Source: an uncultured Prevotella sp.
GTDB taxonomy: Bacteria > Bacteroidota > Bacteroidia > Bacteroidales > Bacteroidaceae
Assembly: GCA_900315775.1 (NCBI GenBank)
Contig: ONAJ01000016.1
Span: forward strand, 32,443 to 96,442
DNA: 64,000 bases
Direction: 5' to 3'
Shown here: piece by piece, positions 53,396 through 61,646 of the stretch
How the letters are laid out: every line of letters begins with the position of its first letter
Numbering within the stretch: the first letter of the stretch is position 1
The notes under the pieces: generated by a model
Told to the model about the DNA's origin: nothing
Databases searched by the model: none
Seen by the model: only the letters and a program-made list of their open reading frames with translations
Translations under genes and position numbers: made by a program

Positions 53396-54289
53396 ATGAG
53401 GAATATTTTGAAGGTTGAAACTCCTAACGACTATGCTCGTTTCGTGGATGCTCCGGTATTGCATCCGCTGATTAGCATCATCCATTATGACGAATTGACG
53501 CCCTTTCGTCATAGCCTGAACAACTACGGTGTGTATGGGCTGTTCATCCAGCGGCAGTTTCCTCTCAATCTCTCATACGGCATGCGGAAATTACAGGTGA
53601 GTGATGGCTCCATCATTGCTGTGGAACCCGGACAAATTGGTGGTTTGGAAGACAACGGCGAGCGCATCTCGTTGTGTGGCTGGGTGCTATTGTGGTCGCC
53701 AGAGCTATTGCACGGCTCCGAGCTGGAACGCCAGATAGACCACTATCAATTCTTTTCGTATTTCTTTGACAGTTCATTGCGCATGGAGCCCGACGAATGG
53801 CTCTGCATCACACAGTTGGTGGCGCAGATGCGACAAGAGCTAAAGACACACGAGGATTCCCCATCTTTGAGAAAAGTGTTGCTAGGCTACTTGCACCTTA
53901 TTCTGGAATATTGCAATCGCATCTACCAGCGTCAATTGTCGGAAGAGGATAGGGGAGAGACCGACCTGCTGAAGCGTTTTCACAACCTGCTGCAAACCTA
54001 TTTTCGTGAGAACCGGCAGCTGATGCAGGGTTTGCCTACCGTCACTTGGTGTGCATCCGAACTGGCTTATTCGCCTCGTTATTTTGGCGACATCATTCAC
54101 AAAGCAACTGGTGGCACAGCTATTGGCTACATCCACAACTATGTCATCAATCAGGCGAAAAGTCTGCTGATGCAAGGTCATAAGATCAGTGAGACCTCCC
54201 GCCTATTGGGTTTCGATTTCCCTCACCATTTCACTCGCCTCTTCAAGCGCATCACGGGAATTACCCCAAGCGAGTTTATTGGGAAATAG
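53396..54289 (+). CDS. AraC-family transcriptional regulator
   Basis: A 297-residue regulator: an N-terminal cupin-like sensor half (residues 1-180) and a C-terminal pair of HTH motifs (about 205-295: VTWCASELAYSPRYFGDII, and the signature ISETSRLLGFDFPHHFTRLFKRITGITPSEF). It is divergent to the alcohol dehydrogenase operon, so it is the probable activator of that cluster. Similar regulators in Bacteroidetes control neighbouring reductase and oxidoreductase genes. The inducer cannot be read from sequence. Confidence 0.9.
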   Translation: MRNILKVETPNDYARFVDAPVLHPLISIIHYDELTPFRHSLNNYGVYGLFIQRQFPLNLSYGMRKLQVSDGSIIAVEPGQIGGLEDNGERISLCGWVLLWSPELLHGSELERQIDHYQFFSYFFDSSLRMEPDEWLCITQLVAQMRQELKTHEDSPSLRKVLLGYLHLILEYCNRIYQRQLSEEDRGETDLLKRFHNLLQTYFRENRQLMQGLPTVTWCASELAYSPRYFGDIIHKATGGTAIGYIHNYVINQAKSLLMQGHKISETSRLLGFDFPHHFTRLFKRITGITPSEFIGK

Positions 54290-54463
54290 TTAACCGTAGT
54301 TCTCAATAAGATATTTCACAAACTGCGGGTCACCGAAATCTCTGGTACCAGCATCGTGCTGGTTCATACCGGCTATCTGTGACATCTCTTCGTCGGTCAA
54401 TGTGAAGTCGAAAATGTCGATGTTCTGCGCCATGCGCTCCTTGTGGCTCGACTTAGGATATGC
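54290..54463 (-). pseudogene. Aldo/keto reductase, C-terminal remnant
   Basis: The minus strand encodes PKSSHKERMAQNIDIFDF, then LTDEEMSQIAGMNQHDAGTR and a C-terminus FVKYLIENYG followed by TAA. This is the C-terminal end of an aldo/keto reductase (PKSSHKERM...LTDEEM). A stop codon lies just upstream and the N-terminal 200 or more residues are absent. It directly abuts the AraC stop. Aldo/keto reductases commonly accompany this type of gene cluster, so it is probably a decayed member. Confidence 0.75.
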
Positions 54464-54504
54464 ACTTCTTCTAATAGACTACAATCTGAAAAGGATGCGA
54501 GGGG

Positions 54505-54778
54505 TTTTTAGGTTTACAGAAATTTTAGTTTTAAAAAAAACATTACACATTACACAAAGCCCGATAAATAAATGGGTAGGCTGTGGTGTAACCCAAAGTT
54601 AACCTATGCTTTGGTCGGAGAAAACCTATGCTTTGGTCGAAGAAAACCTATGCTTTAGTCGGAGTAAACCTATGGTTTGGATGGAGTAAACCTATGGTTT
54701 TGTCGGGGAAGACTTATGGTTTGCAGCATGACGGCTGACACTTTTTTTTGAAAATTAGAATTTCAGAAAACCTAAAAA
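54505..54778. mobile_element. Inverted-repeat-bounded element with 22-bp tandem repeats (MITE-like)
   Basis: 28-bp ends 54505-54532 and 54751-54778 are inverted repeats matching at 24 of 28 positions (inner side AAAA, outer side TTTTTAGG). Between them lie 6 tandem 22-bp units and an A-rich stretch. No coding capacity is seen. No clear target-site duplication is visible, so calling it mobile is inference; it could also be a big hairpin terminator region. Confidence 0.5.
54601..54732 (+). repeat. Six tandem 22-bp repeats
   Basis: Units start AACCTATGCTTTGGTCGG at 54601, 54623 and 54645, AACCTATGGTTTGG at 54667 and 54689, and GACTTATGGTTTGC at 54711. Each is 22 bp. The unit drifts from CTATGC to CTATGG along the array. 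They are not separated by unique spacers, so this is not a CRISPR. Confidence 0.9.
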
Positions 54779-54788
54779 CAAAGTAGTT

Positions 54789-55694
54789 TTAGCCGATAGA
54801 CTTATACTTGCCTGGAGGCATACCCGTGAGGCGTCGGAAAAATTTTGAGAAGAACGAGGGGTTTGCAAAGTGCATTTCCTCGGCAATCTGCGCCACAGAC
54901 TTGTCTGTGTGGCGCAGTTCTATTTTGATGCGGGTGACGAGGGCACGGTCAATCCAGTCTTTGGCTGTGGTGCCGCTGGTTTGACGGACGACGGTGCTCA
55001 GGTAACGCTCGGTGAGGCACATACGCTCGGCATAGTAACCTATCTGATGATGCTCGGCACAATGCTGGGTGACCAGTTGGAGGAAGCGGTTGAAGATAGT
55101 CTGCTCGCGCGAGCTACTGCTTGCCAGCTTGTTTGCCTGCTGTTGGAACAGGTGGTCGTAGTGGTGCATTTGGGCTGCCACAAGGGCAGTGACGGTGGGA
55201 CGATGGTAGTGGTCTGTCGCACGAACTGTTTGCCAGATGGTGTCCATAATATGTTTGGCTGTAGCGATATCTCCTTCACTGGCAGGTATCTGGAAATCGC
55301 GAACCTGTCCATTGAATGCCGACGGCATCTGCCCCTGCGCAAAAGGCATTGGGAAATTGGAAAAGAGTGCTATTCCGAAGATACGGAAGTCGTCCGATAG
55401 TCTCTTTGGGTTTATAATGGTGCCCGGACTGATACAGACGAGGGTGCCGCTCGTAAGGTGGCGGTCTTGTAGATTGATGTTGATGACAGCTTCGCCACTC
55501 AAGATGATTCCCAGACGATAATCGTTGATGGTGAAAGGAGGATTTTGACGCATCAGCAGACTGAACACAGCGTGATCACCGCGAACCATAGCCAGTTCGC
55601 TATTAAGAAATACATGCTCTTGGATTTTTGAGAGGTGGGGTGTCAGGATATCATGCATCCTTGTGACGTCCATCAATTGCGGTTGTCTGTTCAT
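54789..55694 (-). CDS. AraC-family transcriptional regulator
   Basis: A 301-residue regulator: cupin-like N-terminal half (about 30-180, LGIILSGEAVININLQDRHLTSGTLVCISPG) and C-terminal HTH domain (about 205-300, with RMCLTERYLSTVVRQTSG, VAQIAEEMHFANPSFFSKFFRRLTGMPPGKY). The frame opens at 55727, but a -7 box TATCTTTG lies at 55715-55722 on the minus strand. ATG 55694 (MNRQPQLMDVTR) is therefore the likely start. It is divergent to the efflux operon, its probable target. Confidence 0.9.
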   Translation of the reverse strand: MNRQPQLMDVTRMHDILTPHLSKIQEHVFLNSELAMVRGDHAVFSLLMRQNPPFTINDYRLGIILSGEAVININLQDRHLTSGTLVCISPGTIINPKRLSDDFRIFGIALFSNFPMPFAQGQMPSAFNGQVRDFQIPASEGDIATAKHIMDTIWQTVRATDHYHRPTVTALVAAQMHHYDHLFQQQANKLASSSSREQTIFNRFLQLVTQHCAEHHQIGYYAERMCLTERYLSTVVRQTSGTTAKDWIDRALVTRIKIELRHTDKSVAQIAEEMHFANPSFFSKFFRRLTGMPPGKYKSIG

Positions 55695-55819
55695 AATAGG
55701 TCTATATTTGTCGGCAAAGATAATCATTTTTCGCGAAATAATGCTCTATTTTTGATTTAATCAAACAAAAAGAAAATTTTTTCATTCCTTAGGATAATAA
55801 CCCAATTAGTTTATTATAG

Positions 55820-55827
55820 TATTTTTG
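55820..55827 (+). promoter_or_regulatory. -7 promoter box of the efflux operon
   Basis: TATTTTTG followed by CACC, 26 bp before the TolC-family ATG. No -33 TTTG at the proper distance, consistent with an activator-dependent promoter. Confidence 0.6.
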
Positions 55828-55852
55828 CACCATAATTTCAATAAAAAAGTAT

Positions 55853-57127
55853 ATGAAGAAATTAATATTAGGTTTGGTGATGCTGCCGATGCTGGCAATA
55901 GGACAGACGCTGGACGACTGTCAACAGGCGGCAGAGAAGAACTATCCGCTGATTCGTCAGTACGGACTAATTGAGAAGACCACTCAGTTGACGGTGTCCA
56001 ATATCCAGAAGGGATGGCTGCCGCAGGTGTCGTTACAGGCTCAAGCGACGTATCAGAGCGATGTTGCGGCATGGCCCGATGAGATGAAAACGATGTTAGG
56101 CGGTATGGGCATCGACGTGAAGGGGCTGAAGAAAGACCAGTACCGTGTAGGCATTGATGTGCAGCAAACTATCTACGATGGAGGCGTCATAGGAAGTCAG
56201 AAACGTGTAGCCCGTGAGCAGGGCAAGGTGCAGGAAGCGCAGAACGAGGTAAATATATATAATGTACGAAAGCGTGTGAACGAGATGTATTTCGGACTGT
56301 TGCTGATTGACGAGCAGATTAAGTTGAACAACGACCTGCAGACGCTGCTGGCAGGTAACGAAAGCAAACTGGAATCGATGACAAAACGAGGAACAGCTTC
56401 CGAGAGCGACCTTCAAAATGTAAAAGCAGAACGTCTCAACGCGGTACAGAAGGCTACTGAGTTGGAATCGCAGAAAAAGATGTTGCAACGCATGTTGAGC
56501 ACTTTCTGCGGGATAGAGGTGAAGGAGGTGCAGAAGCCGCAAATGAAGGTTGAAGATGGATGGCTGACGGCTGAAAACCGTCGTCCGGAACTGAAAGCGC
56601 TGGATGCACAGTTAGGCGTGCTGAGGGCACAGGATAAGGCACTCAATGCCGCACTGATGCCAAAGGTGGGCGTGTTTGCACAGGGCTTCTATGGCTATCC
56701 GGGCCTTAATATGTTTGAGGACATGATGCGTCGCAAATGGAGTCTGAACGGCATCATTGGTGCTCGCATCACGTGGAATATCGGCGCCCTCTATACTCGC
56801 AAAAACGATAAGGCAAAACTGCAATTGCAGCGTGATATTACAGAAAACAATCGCGAGGTGTTCCTCTTCAATAACAATCTTGAGCAGATTCAACAGCACG
56901 AGAACATGGCGCGCTACCAGAAACTGATGGCCGACGATAGAGAGATTATTGCGCTGCGACAGGCTGTGAGAAAGGCGGCAGAATCGAAGCTGGCGCACGG
57001 CATCATCGATGTGAACGACCTGGTGCGCGAAATCAATCAGGAGCATGCTGCCTGTGTGCAACAGTCGGTACACGAGATTGAAATGCTGAAAGAGATATAC
57101 GATAACAAATTTACGACAAATAATTAA
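55853..57127 (+). CDS. TolC-family outer-membrane efflux protein
   Basis: A 424-residue outer-membrane channel: signal peptide (ending AIGQ), then two repeats of long coiled-coil helices and short strands. VGIDVQQTIYDGGVIGSQKRVAREQ and the second repeat ITWNIGALYTRKNDKAKLQLQRDI are typical TolC/OEP motifs. First gene of a five-gene efflux operon; the next gene starts 4 bp after it. Confidence 0.9.
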   Translation: MKKLILGLVMLPMLAIGQTLDDCQQAAEKNYPLIRQYGLIEKTTQLTVSNIQKGWLPQVSLQAQATYQSDVAAWPDEMKTMLGGMGIDVKGLKKDQYRVGIDVQQTIYDGGVIGSQKRVAREQGKVQEAQNEVNIYNVRKRVNEMYFGLLLIDEQIKLNNDLQTLLAGNESKLESMTKRGTASESDLQNVKAERLNAVQKATELESQKKMLQRMLSTFCGIEVKEVQKPQMKVEDGWLTAENRRPELKALDAQLGVLRAQDKALNAALMPKVGVFAQGFYGYPGLNMFEDMMRRKWSLNGIIGARITWNIGALYTRKNDKAKLQLQRDITENNREVFLFNNNLEQIQQHENMARYQKLMADDREIIALRQAVRKAAESKLAHGIIDVNDLVREINQEHAACVQQSVHEIEMLKEIYDNKFTTNN

Positions 57128-57131
57128 GCAT

Positions 57132-58022
57132 ATGAAAAAGATATATGTATTGGCAGGTGTGGCGCTGATGATGACTGCCTGCGGAAACAAAGAGAAAGAA
57201 TACGATGCTACGGGTACGTTCGAGGCTACCGAAACAACCGTATTCGCCGAACAGAGTGGGGCATTGTTGTCGTTCGATGTGGACGAGGGCGACAAAATCG
57301 AGGCAAATCGCCAGGTGGGACTCATAGACACTACGCAGACGTGGCTGAAGATTAAGCAGATGGATGCCACAAAAGCTGTCTATCAGAGCCAGAAACCTGA
57401 TATGGAACGCCAGATAGCAGCCACGCGTCAACAATTAGCTAAGGCTCAACAGGACGAGCAGCGCTACCGCGAACTGGTGGCTGACGGGGCTGCCCCCTCG
57501 AAGATGCTCGACGATGCCACGAGTCTGGTGAAGGTGCTACAGAAACAGTTGGATGCGCAGATATCATCACTGAGCACCAACACACATGCCCTCGACAAGC
57601 AAACGGCAGCTGCTGATGTTCAAAAAGCGCAGTTGCAGGATATGCTGCGCAAATGTCACATCATGACTCCTACCAAGGGAATCATACTCGAAAAATATGT
57701 GGAGCGTGGTGAGTTCGTGAGTGTTGGTAAACCACTGTTTAAGATTGCCGATACGGAGGCGATGAACTTGCGTGCATACGTCACCTCTGCCCAGTTGCAA
57801 AACATTAAGATAGGACAGAAGGTAAAGGTCTTTGCAGACTATGGCGACGGGCAGCGTAAGGAGTATGCAGGCACCATTAGCTGGATATCTTCTCGCTCTG
57901 AGTTTACGCCCAAGACCATCCTTACCGACGATGAGCGTGCCGACCTGGTGTATGCTGTCAAGGTGGCTATCAAAAACGATGGTTTCGTGAAGATAGGAAT
58001 GTACGGAGAGGTCAAATTCTAA
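57132..58022 (+). CDS. HlyD/YbhG-type membrane-fusion adaptor (lipoprotein)
   Basis: A 296-residue periplasmic adaptor with lipobox MTAC near residue 17. Barrel-sandwich halves (ATGTFEATETTVFAEQSGALLSFDVDEGDKI and MTPTKGIILEKYVERGEFVSVGKPLFKIAD) flank a coiled-coil hairpin (about 75-170). A beta-barrel domain follows (LRAYVTSAQLQNIKIGQKVKVF). It links the ABC transporter with the TolC-family channel. Confidence 0.92.
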   Translation: MKKIYVLAGVALMMTACGNKEKEYDATGTFEATETTVFAEQSGALLSFDVDEGDKIEANRQVGLIDTTQTWLKIKQMDATKAVYQSQKPDMERQIAATRQQLAKAQQDEQRYRELVADGAAPSKMLDDATSLVKVLQKQLDAQISSLSTNTHALDKQTAAADVQKAQLQDMLRKCHIMTPTKGIILEKYVERGEFVSVGKPLFKIADTEAMNLRAYVTSAQLQNIKIGQKVKVFADYGDGQRKEYAGTISWISSRSEFTPKTILTDDERADLVYAVKVAIKNDGFVKIGMYGEVKF

Positions 58023-58048
58023 TTGACAATTGAAAATTGACAATTATG
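58021..58048 (+). repeat. 7-bp tandem repeat (AATTGAC) before the ATPase gene
   Basis: Four 7-bp units (AATTGAC, AATTGAA, AATTGAC, AATTATG). The last unit contains the ATG start of the ATPase gene, and the first overlaps the stop region of the adaptor gene. Confidence 0.85.
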
Positions 58049-59515
58049 AATGCCATTGAAGTAAATAATATCAGTAAGAACTACGGACGGGTGCAGGCAC
58101 TCAGTGACGTGTCGTTTGCTGTTGACAAGGGTGAGGTCTTCGGACTAATAGGTCCCGATGGTGCCGGCAAGACATCGATGTTCCGCATCCTCTGTTCGCT
58201 GTTGCTGGCCGATGCGGGCACGGCGGCGGTAGATGGCTTCGACGTGGTAAAGCAGATGAGTGAGGTGCGTAGCAGGGTGGGCTATATGCCGGGCAAGTTC
58301 TCGCTCTACCAGGACCTCACCATTGAGGAGAACCTACATTTCTTTGCCACCCTCTTCGGAACCACCGTTGATGAAGGTTACGATACTATCAAGGCAATTT
58401 ATTCGCAGATAGAGCGCTTCAAAGACCGTAAGGCAGGAGCACTCTCAGGGGGTATGAAGCAGAAACTGGCGCTCTCGTGTGCATTGGTGCATCAACCCAG
58501 TGTGCTCTTCCTTGACGAACCGACTACGGGTGTCGATCCTGTGAGCCGTAAGGAGTTGTGGGAGATGCTACTGATGCTGAAAGAACAAGGTATTACCATC
58601 GTGGCTTCAACGCCTTATCTCGACGAGGTTCGTTGTTGCGAACGCGTCGCTTTTCTGGACCAAGGAAAGGTGCGAGGCATTGGCACTCCTGACGATATCC
58701 TCACTCAGTTTGCCGATATATTTAACCCGCCAGGCATAGATAAGGGTGAAGAGTTAAAAGTGAAGAGTGAAGAGTCAGAGAATGTCATCGAAGTAGAGCA
58801 TTTGGTAAAAGCCTTTGGTTCGTTCCATGCTGTTGACGATATATCGTTTAGCGTTAAAAGAGGCGAGATATTCGGCTTCTTAGGTGCCAACGGTGCGGGC
58901 AAGACGACGGCGATGCACATGTTGACTGGTCTTAACCAACCCACCAGCGGAACGGGTAGGGTGGTAGGATTCGACATCCGCACGGAGTATGAGCAGATAA
59001 AGAAGCACATTGGCTATATGTCGCAGCGCTTCTCACTATATGAAGACCTGACCGTAGCCGAGAATATTCAGCTTTTTGCCGGTATCTATGGCATGAATAA
59101 GGAAGATGTAAAAAGGAAGATGGATGAGGTTCTGCGGCAGCTGAAGTTTGAGGACCATCGCGACGACCTTGTGGGTTCTTTACCATTAGGCTGGAAGCAA
59201 AAGCTGGCCTTCTCTGTCTCAATATTCCACGATCCGGGTGTGGTATTTCTTGACGAACCTACGGGTGGTGTCGATCCCGCTACGCGTCGTCAGTTTTGGG
59301 AACTTATCTACGACGCTGCCCATCGCGGCATCACCGTCTTTGTTACTACTCATTATATGGACGAGGCAGAGTATTGTGACCGTATATCTATTATGGTGGA
59401 TGGAAAAATCAGCGCCCTGGGTACACCCGACGAACTGAAACAACGTCTTCACCAGCCTGATATGGATCATGTGTTTACTTATTTAGCCCGCCAGGCAACA
59501 CGTTCAAGCGATTAA
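58046..59515 (+). CDS. ABC transporter ATPase with two nucleotide-binding domains (YbhF-like)
   Basis: A 489-residue protein with two ATPase domains in one chain. The first has Walker A GPDGAGKTS, signature LSGGMKQKLALS and Walker B VLFLDEPTTGVDP. The second has Walker A GANGAGKTT, a degenerate signature (SLPLGWKQKLAFS, with LPLG replacing LSGG) and Walker B VVFLDEPTGGVDP. The inter-domain linker at about residues 234-244 is encoded by a tandem GTGAAGAGT-type repeat. Although the frame opens at 58037 (TTG), ATG 58046 is used. It pairs with the two ABC-2 permeases below. Confidence 0.93.
   Translation: MNAIEVNNISKNYGRVQALSDVSFAVDKGEVFGLIGPDGAGKTSMFRILCSLLLADAGTAAVDGFDVVKQMSEVRSRVGYMPGKFSLYQDLTIEENLHFFATLFGTTVDEGYDTIKAIYSQIERFKDRKAGALSGGMKQKLALSCALVHQPSVLFLDEPTTGVDPVSRKELWEMLLMLKEQGITIVASTPYLDEVRCCERVAFLDQGKVRGIGTPDDILTQFADIFNPPGIDKGEELKVKSEESENVIEVEHLVKAFGSFHAVDDISFSVKRGEIFGFLGANGAGKTTAMHMLTGLNQPTSGTGRVVGFDIRTEYEQIKKHIGYMSQRFSLYEDLTVAENIQLFAGIYGMNKEDVKRKMDEVLRQLKFEDHRDDLVGSLPLGWKQKLAFSVSIFHDPGVVFLDEPTGGVDPATRRQFWELIYDAAHRGITVFVTTHYMDEAEYCDRISIMVDGKISALGTPDELKQRLHQPDMDHVFTYLARQATRSSD
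58746..58775 (+). repeat. GTGAAGAGT-type repeat inside the ATPase gene
   Basis: GTGAAGAGTTAAAAGTGAAG followed by AGTGAAGAGT, translated in frame as a Glu/Lys-rich linker between the two ATPase domains. Confidence 0.7.
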
Positions 59516-59519
59516 GTGT

Positions 59520-60572
59520 ATGAAACAGTTTATAGCATTTGTAATCAAAGAAGCCAAGCATATTCTGCGCGACAAGCGTACGATGCTGATACTCTTCGGA
59601 ATGCCTGTGGTGATGATGCTGCTCTTCGGCTTTGCAATCTCTACCGATGTGAAGAATGTACGCACGGTGGTGGTAACCTCCGAGATGTCACCCCGTACGC
59701 AGCAGGCTGTAGAACGACTGGCACAATCGGAATACTTCATTATTACCCAGACGGTGAACACACCAAAGGAGGCAGAACATCTCATCCGTAGTCAGAAGGC
59801 GGATATAGCACTGGTTTTCACACAGAATCGGGGTATGCAGATTATGGTTGACGGCAGCGATCCTAATATGGCTCAGCAATGGACTAACTATGCCCGACAA
59901 ATCATATCAGCACCTAATAATTCTCAATTCTCAATTCTCAATTCTCAACTGTTGTACAATCCCCAAATGCGTTCCGCCTATAATTTTGTGCCCGCTATTA
60001 TGGGTATGTTAATGATGCTTATCTGTGCCATGATGACCTCTATTTCGATTGTTCGCGAGAAAGAGAAAGGTACGATGGAGGTACTACTGGTGTCACCCGT
60101 CAGACCCTTGATGGTCATCATCGCTAAGGCTGTGCCTTATCTGGTGCTGGCATTCGGCATCCTTGTCACCATCCTTTTGATGGCGCGTTTCGTATTGGGA
60201 GTACCCTTGGCTGGTTCGCTGTTTTGGATCTTGGCTGTGAGCATCTTATATATATTATTGGCGCTCTCGCTGGGACTGCTCATCTCCAACGTAGCACAGA
60301 CGCAACTCGTAGCGCTACTGATGTCGGCTATGGTACTATTGATGCCAGTGGTAATGCTGTCTGGCATGCTGTTCCCTGTAGAGTCGATGCCGCAAGTGCT
60401 GCAGTGGCTGGCTGCTTTGGTTCCACCACGCTATTATATCGAGGCAATGCGCAAGCTGATGATTATGGGTGTTGGCATTAGCGAAGTAGCTCGAGAGGTT
60501 ACTGTGATGGCAGGTATGACGGTGGTGCTACTGACCATCGCACTGAAGAAGTTCAAGCAGCGCTTAGAGTAA
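59520..60572 (+). CDS. ABC-2 type permease (YbhS-like), first copy
   Basis: A 350-residue membrane protein: N-terminal TM helix, a long periplasmic domain (about 45-165) and five or six C-terminal TM helices with the ABC-2 signature FPVESMPQVLQWLAALVPPRYYIEAMR. The periplasmic domain contains NSQFSILNSQL, encoded by four TTCTCAA repeats at 59921-59948. The protein pairs with the YbhR-like paralogue downstream to form the transmembrane channel of the exporter. Confidence 0.9.
   Translation: MKQFIAFVIKEAKHILRDKRTMLILFGMPVVMMLLFGFAISTDVKNVRTVVVTSEMSPRTQQAVERLAQSEYFIITQTVNTPKEAEHLIRSQKADIALVFTQNRGMQIMVDGSDPNMAQQWTNYARQIISAPNNSQFSILNSQLLYNPQMRSAYNFVPAIMGMLMMLICAMMTSISIVREKEKGTMEVLLVSPVRPLMVIIAKAVPYLVLAFGILVTILLMARFVLGVPLAGSLFWILAVSILYILLALSLGLLISNVAQTQLVALLMSAMVLLMPVVMLSGMLFPVESMPQVLQWLAALVPPRYYIEAMRKLMIMGVGISEVAREVTVMAGMTVVLLTIALKKFKQRLE
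59921..59948 (+). repeat. Four perfect 7-bp repeats (TTCTCAA) inside the permease gene
   Basis: Perfect (TTCTCAA)4 in coding sequence. A gain or loss of one unit would shift the frame, so the site could act as a phase-variation switch. It encodes residues 134-144. Confidence 0.85.
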
Positions 60573-60590
60573 TCATAATTCTAAATCCTA

Positions 60591-60611
60591 AATTGTCAAT
60601 TATCAATTATG
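60591..60611 (+). repeat. 7-bp tandem repeat (AATTGTC) before the second permease
   Basis: Units AATTGTC, AATTATC and AATTATG; the last one contains the ATG start of the second permease. Confidence 0.8.
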
Positions 60612-61646
60612 CTCAAATACCTCATACAAAAAGAGTTTCTGCAGATACGCCGCAATTCGTTTCTTCCTAAACTCATCGTTTTGTTCCCCATCGTCATCAT
60701 GTGCATCATGCCGTGGGTGATGCAGATGGAAGTGAAGAACGTCGTGGTGGATGTGGTTGACATCGACCATACCGTGGAGTCGCAGCGATTGGTACAGCAG
60801 ATAGCAGCTTCAAACTACTTTATCTTCGGTGGACAGAAGGCCACATACGCTGAAGCAATGAAAGATATCGAGAAGGGTAGTGCAGATGTTATCCTTGAGA
60901 TTCGTGATGGAAAATATCTCATTGCAGCCAATGCCGTCAACGGCACCAAAGGCTCAATGGGTAGCGCTTATCTGAGCCAGATAGTTACATCGCGCCAGTC
61001 AGTTGTCAATTCTCAATTGTCAATTCTCAATTTGTATAACAAGGGCCAGGACTACAAACTCTTCATGATTCCCGCCCTTTTTGCCATTGTGATGATGCTG
61101 ATGACGGGTTTCCTGCCCACGCTTAATATCGTTGGTGAAAAAGAGACTGGTACCATCGAACAAATCAACGTTACACCTGTCTCTAAGTGGTCGTTTATCC
61201 TTGCTAAGCTTATTCCATATTGGCTCATTGCGCTGTTTGTTATCACCGTGTGCTTGCTGTTGGCATGGCTCGTCTATGGCATTACGCCAGCTGGACCTGT
61301 GTGGCTCGTCTATGTGCTTGCCATGTTGCTGGCACTATTCTTCTCGTCGTTCGGACTCATCGTGTCCAACTACTCTGATACAATGCAGCAGGCTATGTTC
61401 GTCATGTGGTTCTTTGTTGTGAGCATTATGCTACTATCAGGACTTTTCACTCCGACACGCTCTATGCCCCAGTGGGCCTATCTTACTACTTACATTAACC
61501 CAATGCATTACTTTATCGATGCCATCCGCACCGTCTTCATCCGTGGTGGCGGATTACACGAAACTGTCCACCAGGTCTTAGCCCTCGCGGGCATCGGCAC
61601 ACTGATGGGCATTTGGGCTGTACAGAGCTATAAAAAGAATAGTTAA
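60609..61646 (+). CDS. ABC-2 type permease (YbhR-like), second copy
   Basis: A 345-residue paralogue of the preceding gene with the same layout: N-terminal TM, periplasmic domain, C-terminal TM bundle and the signature FTPTRSMPQWAYLTTYINPMHYFIDAIRTVF. At residues 133-142 VNSQLSILNL is encoded by four imperfect 7-bp repeats, at the equivalent position to the insert in its paralogue. The ATG lies in a 7-bp repeat unit. It is the last gene of the efflux operon. Confidence 0.92.
   Translation: MLKYLIQKEFLQIRRNSFLPKLIVLFPIVIMCIMPWVMQMEVKNVVVDVVDIDHTVESQRLVQQIAASNYFIFGGQKATYAEAMKDIEKGSADVILEIRDGKYLIAANAVNGTKGSMGSAYLSQIVTSRQSVVNSQLSILNLYNKGQDYKLFMIPALFAIVMMLMTGFLPTLNIVGEKETGTIEQINVTPVSKWSFILAKLIPYWLIALFVITVCLLLAWLVYGITPAGPVWLVYVLAMLLALFFSSFGLIVSNYSDTMQQAMFVMWFFVVSIMLLSGLFTPTRSMPQWAYLTTYINPMHYFIDAIRTVFIRGGGLHETVHQVLALAGIGTLMGIWAVQSYKKNS
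61005..61034 (+). repeat. 7-bp repeats (GTCAATT/CTCAATT) inside the second permease gene
   Basis: Four 7-bp units (GTCAATT, CTCAATT, GTCAATT, CTCAATT). They encode residues 133-142, at the same point of the protein as the repeats in the first permease. Confidence 0.85.

Noticed and set aside
54601-54732. Possible CRISPR array
   Set aside because: The repeats are directly adjacent 22-bp units without unique spacers, and no cas gene is in the window.
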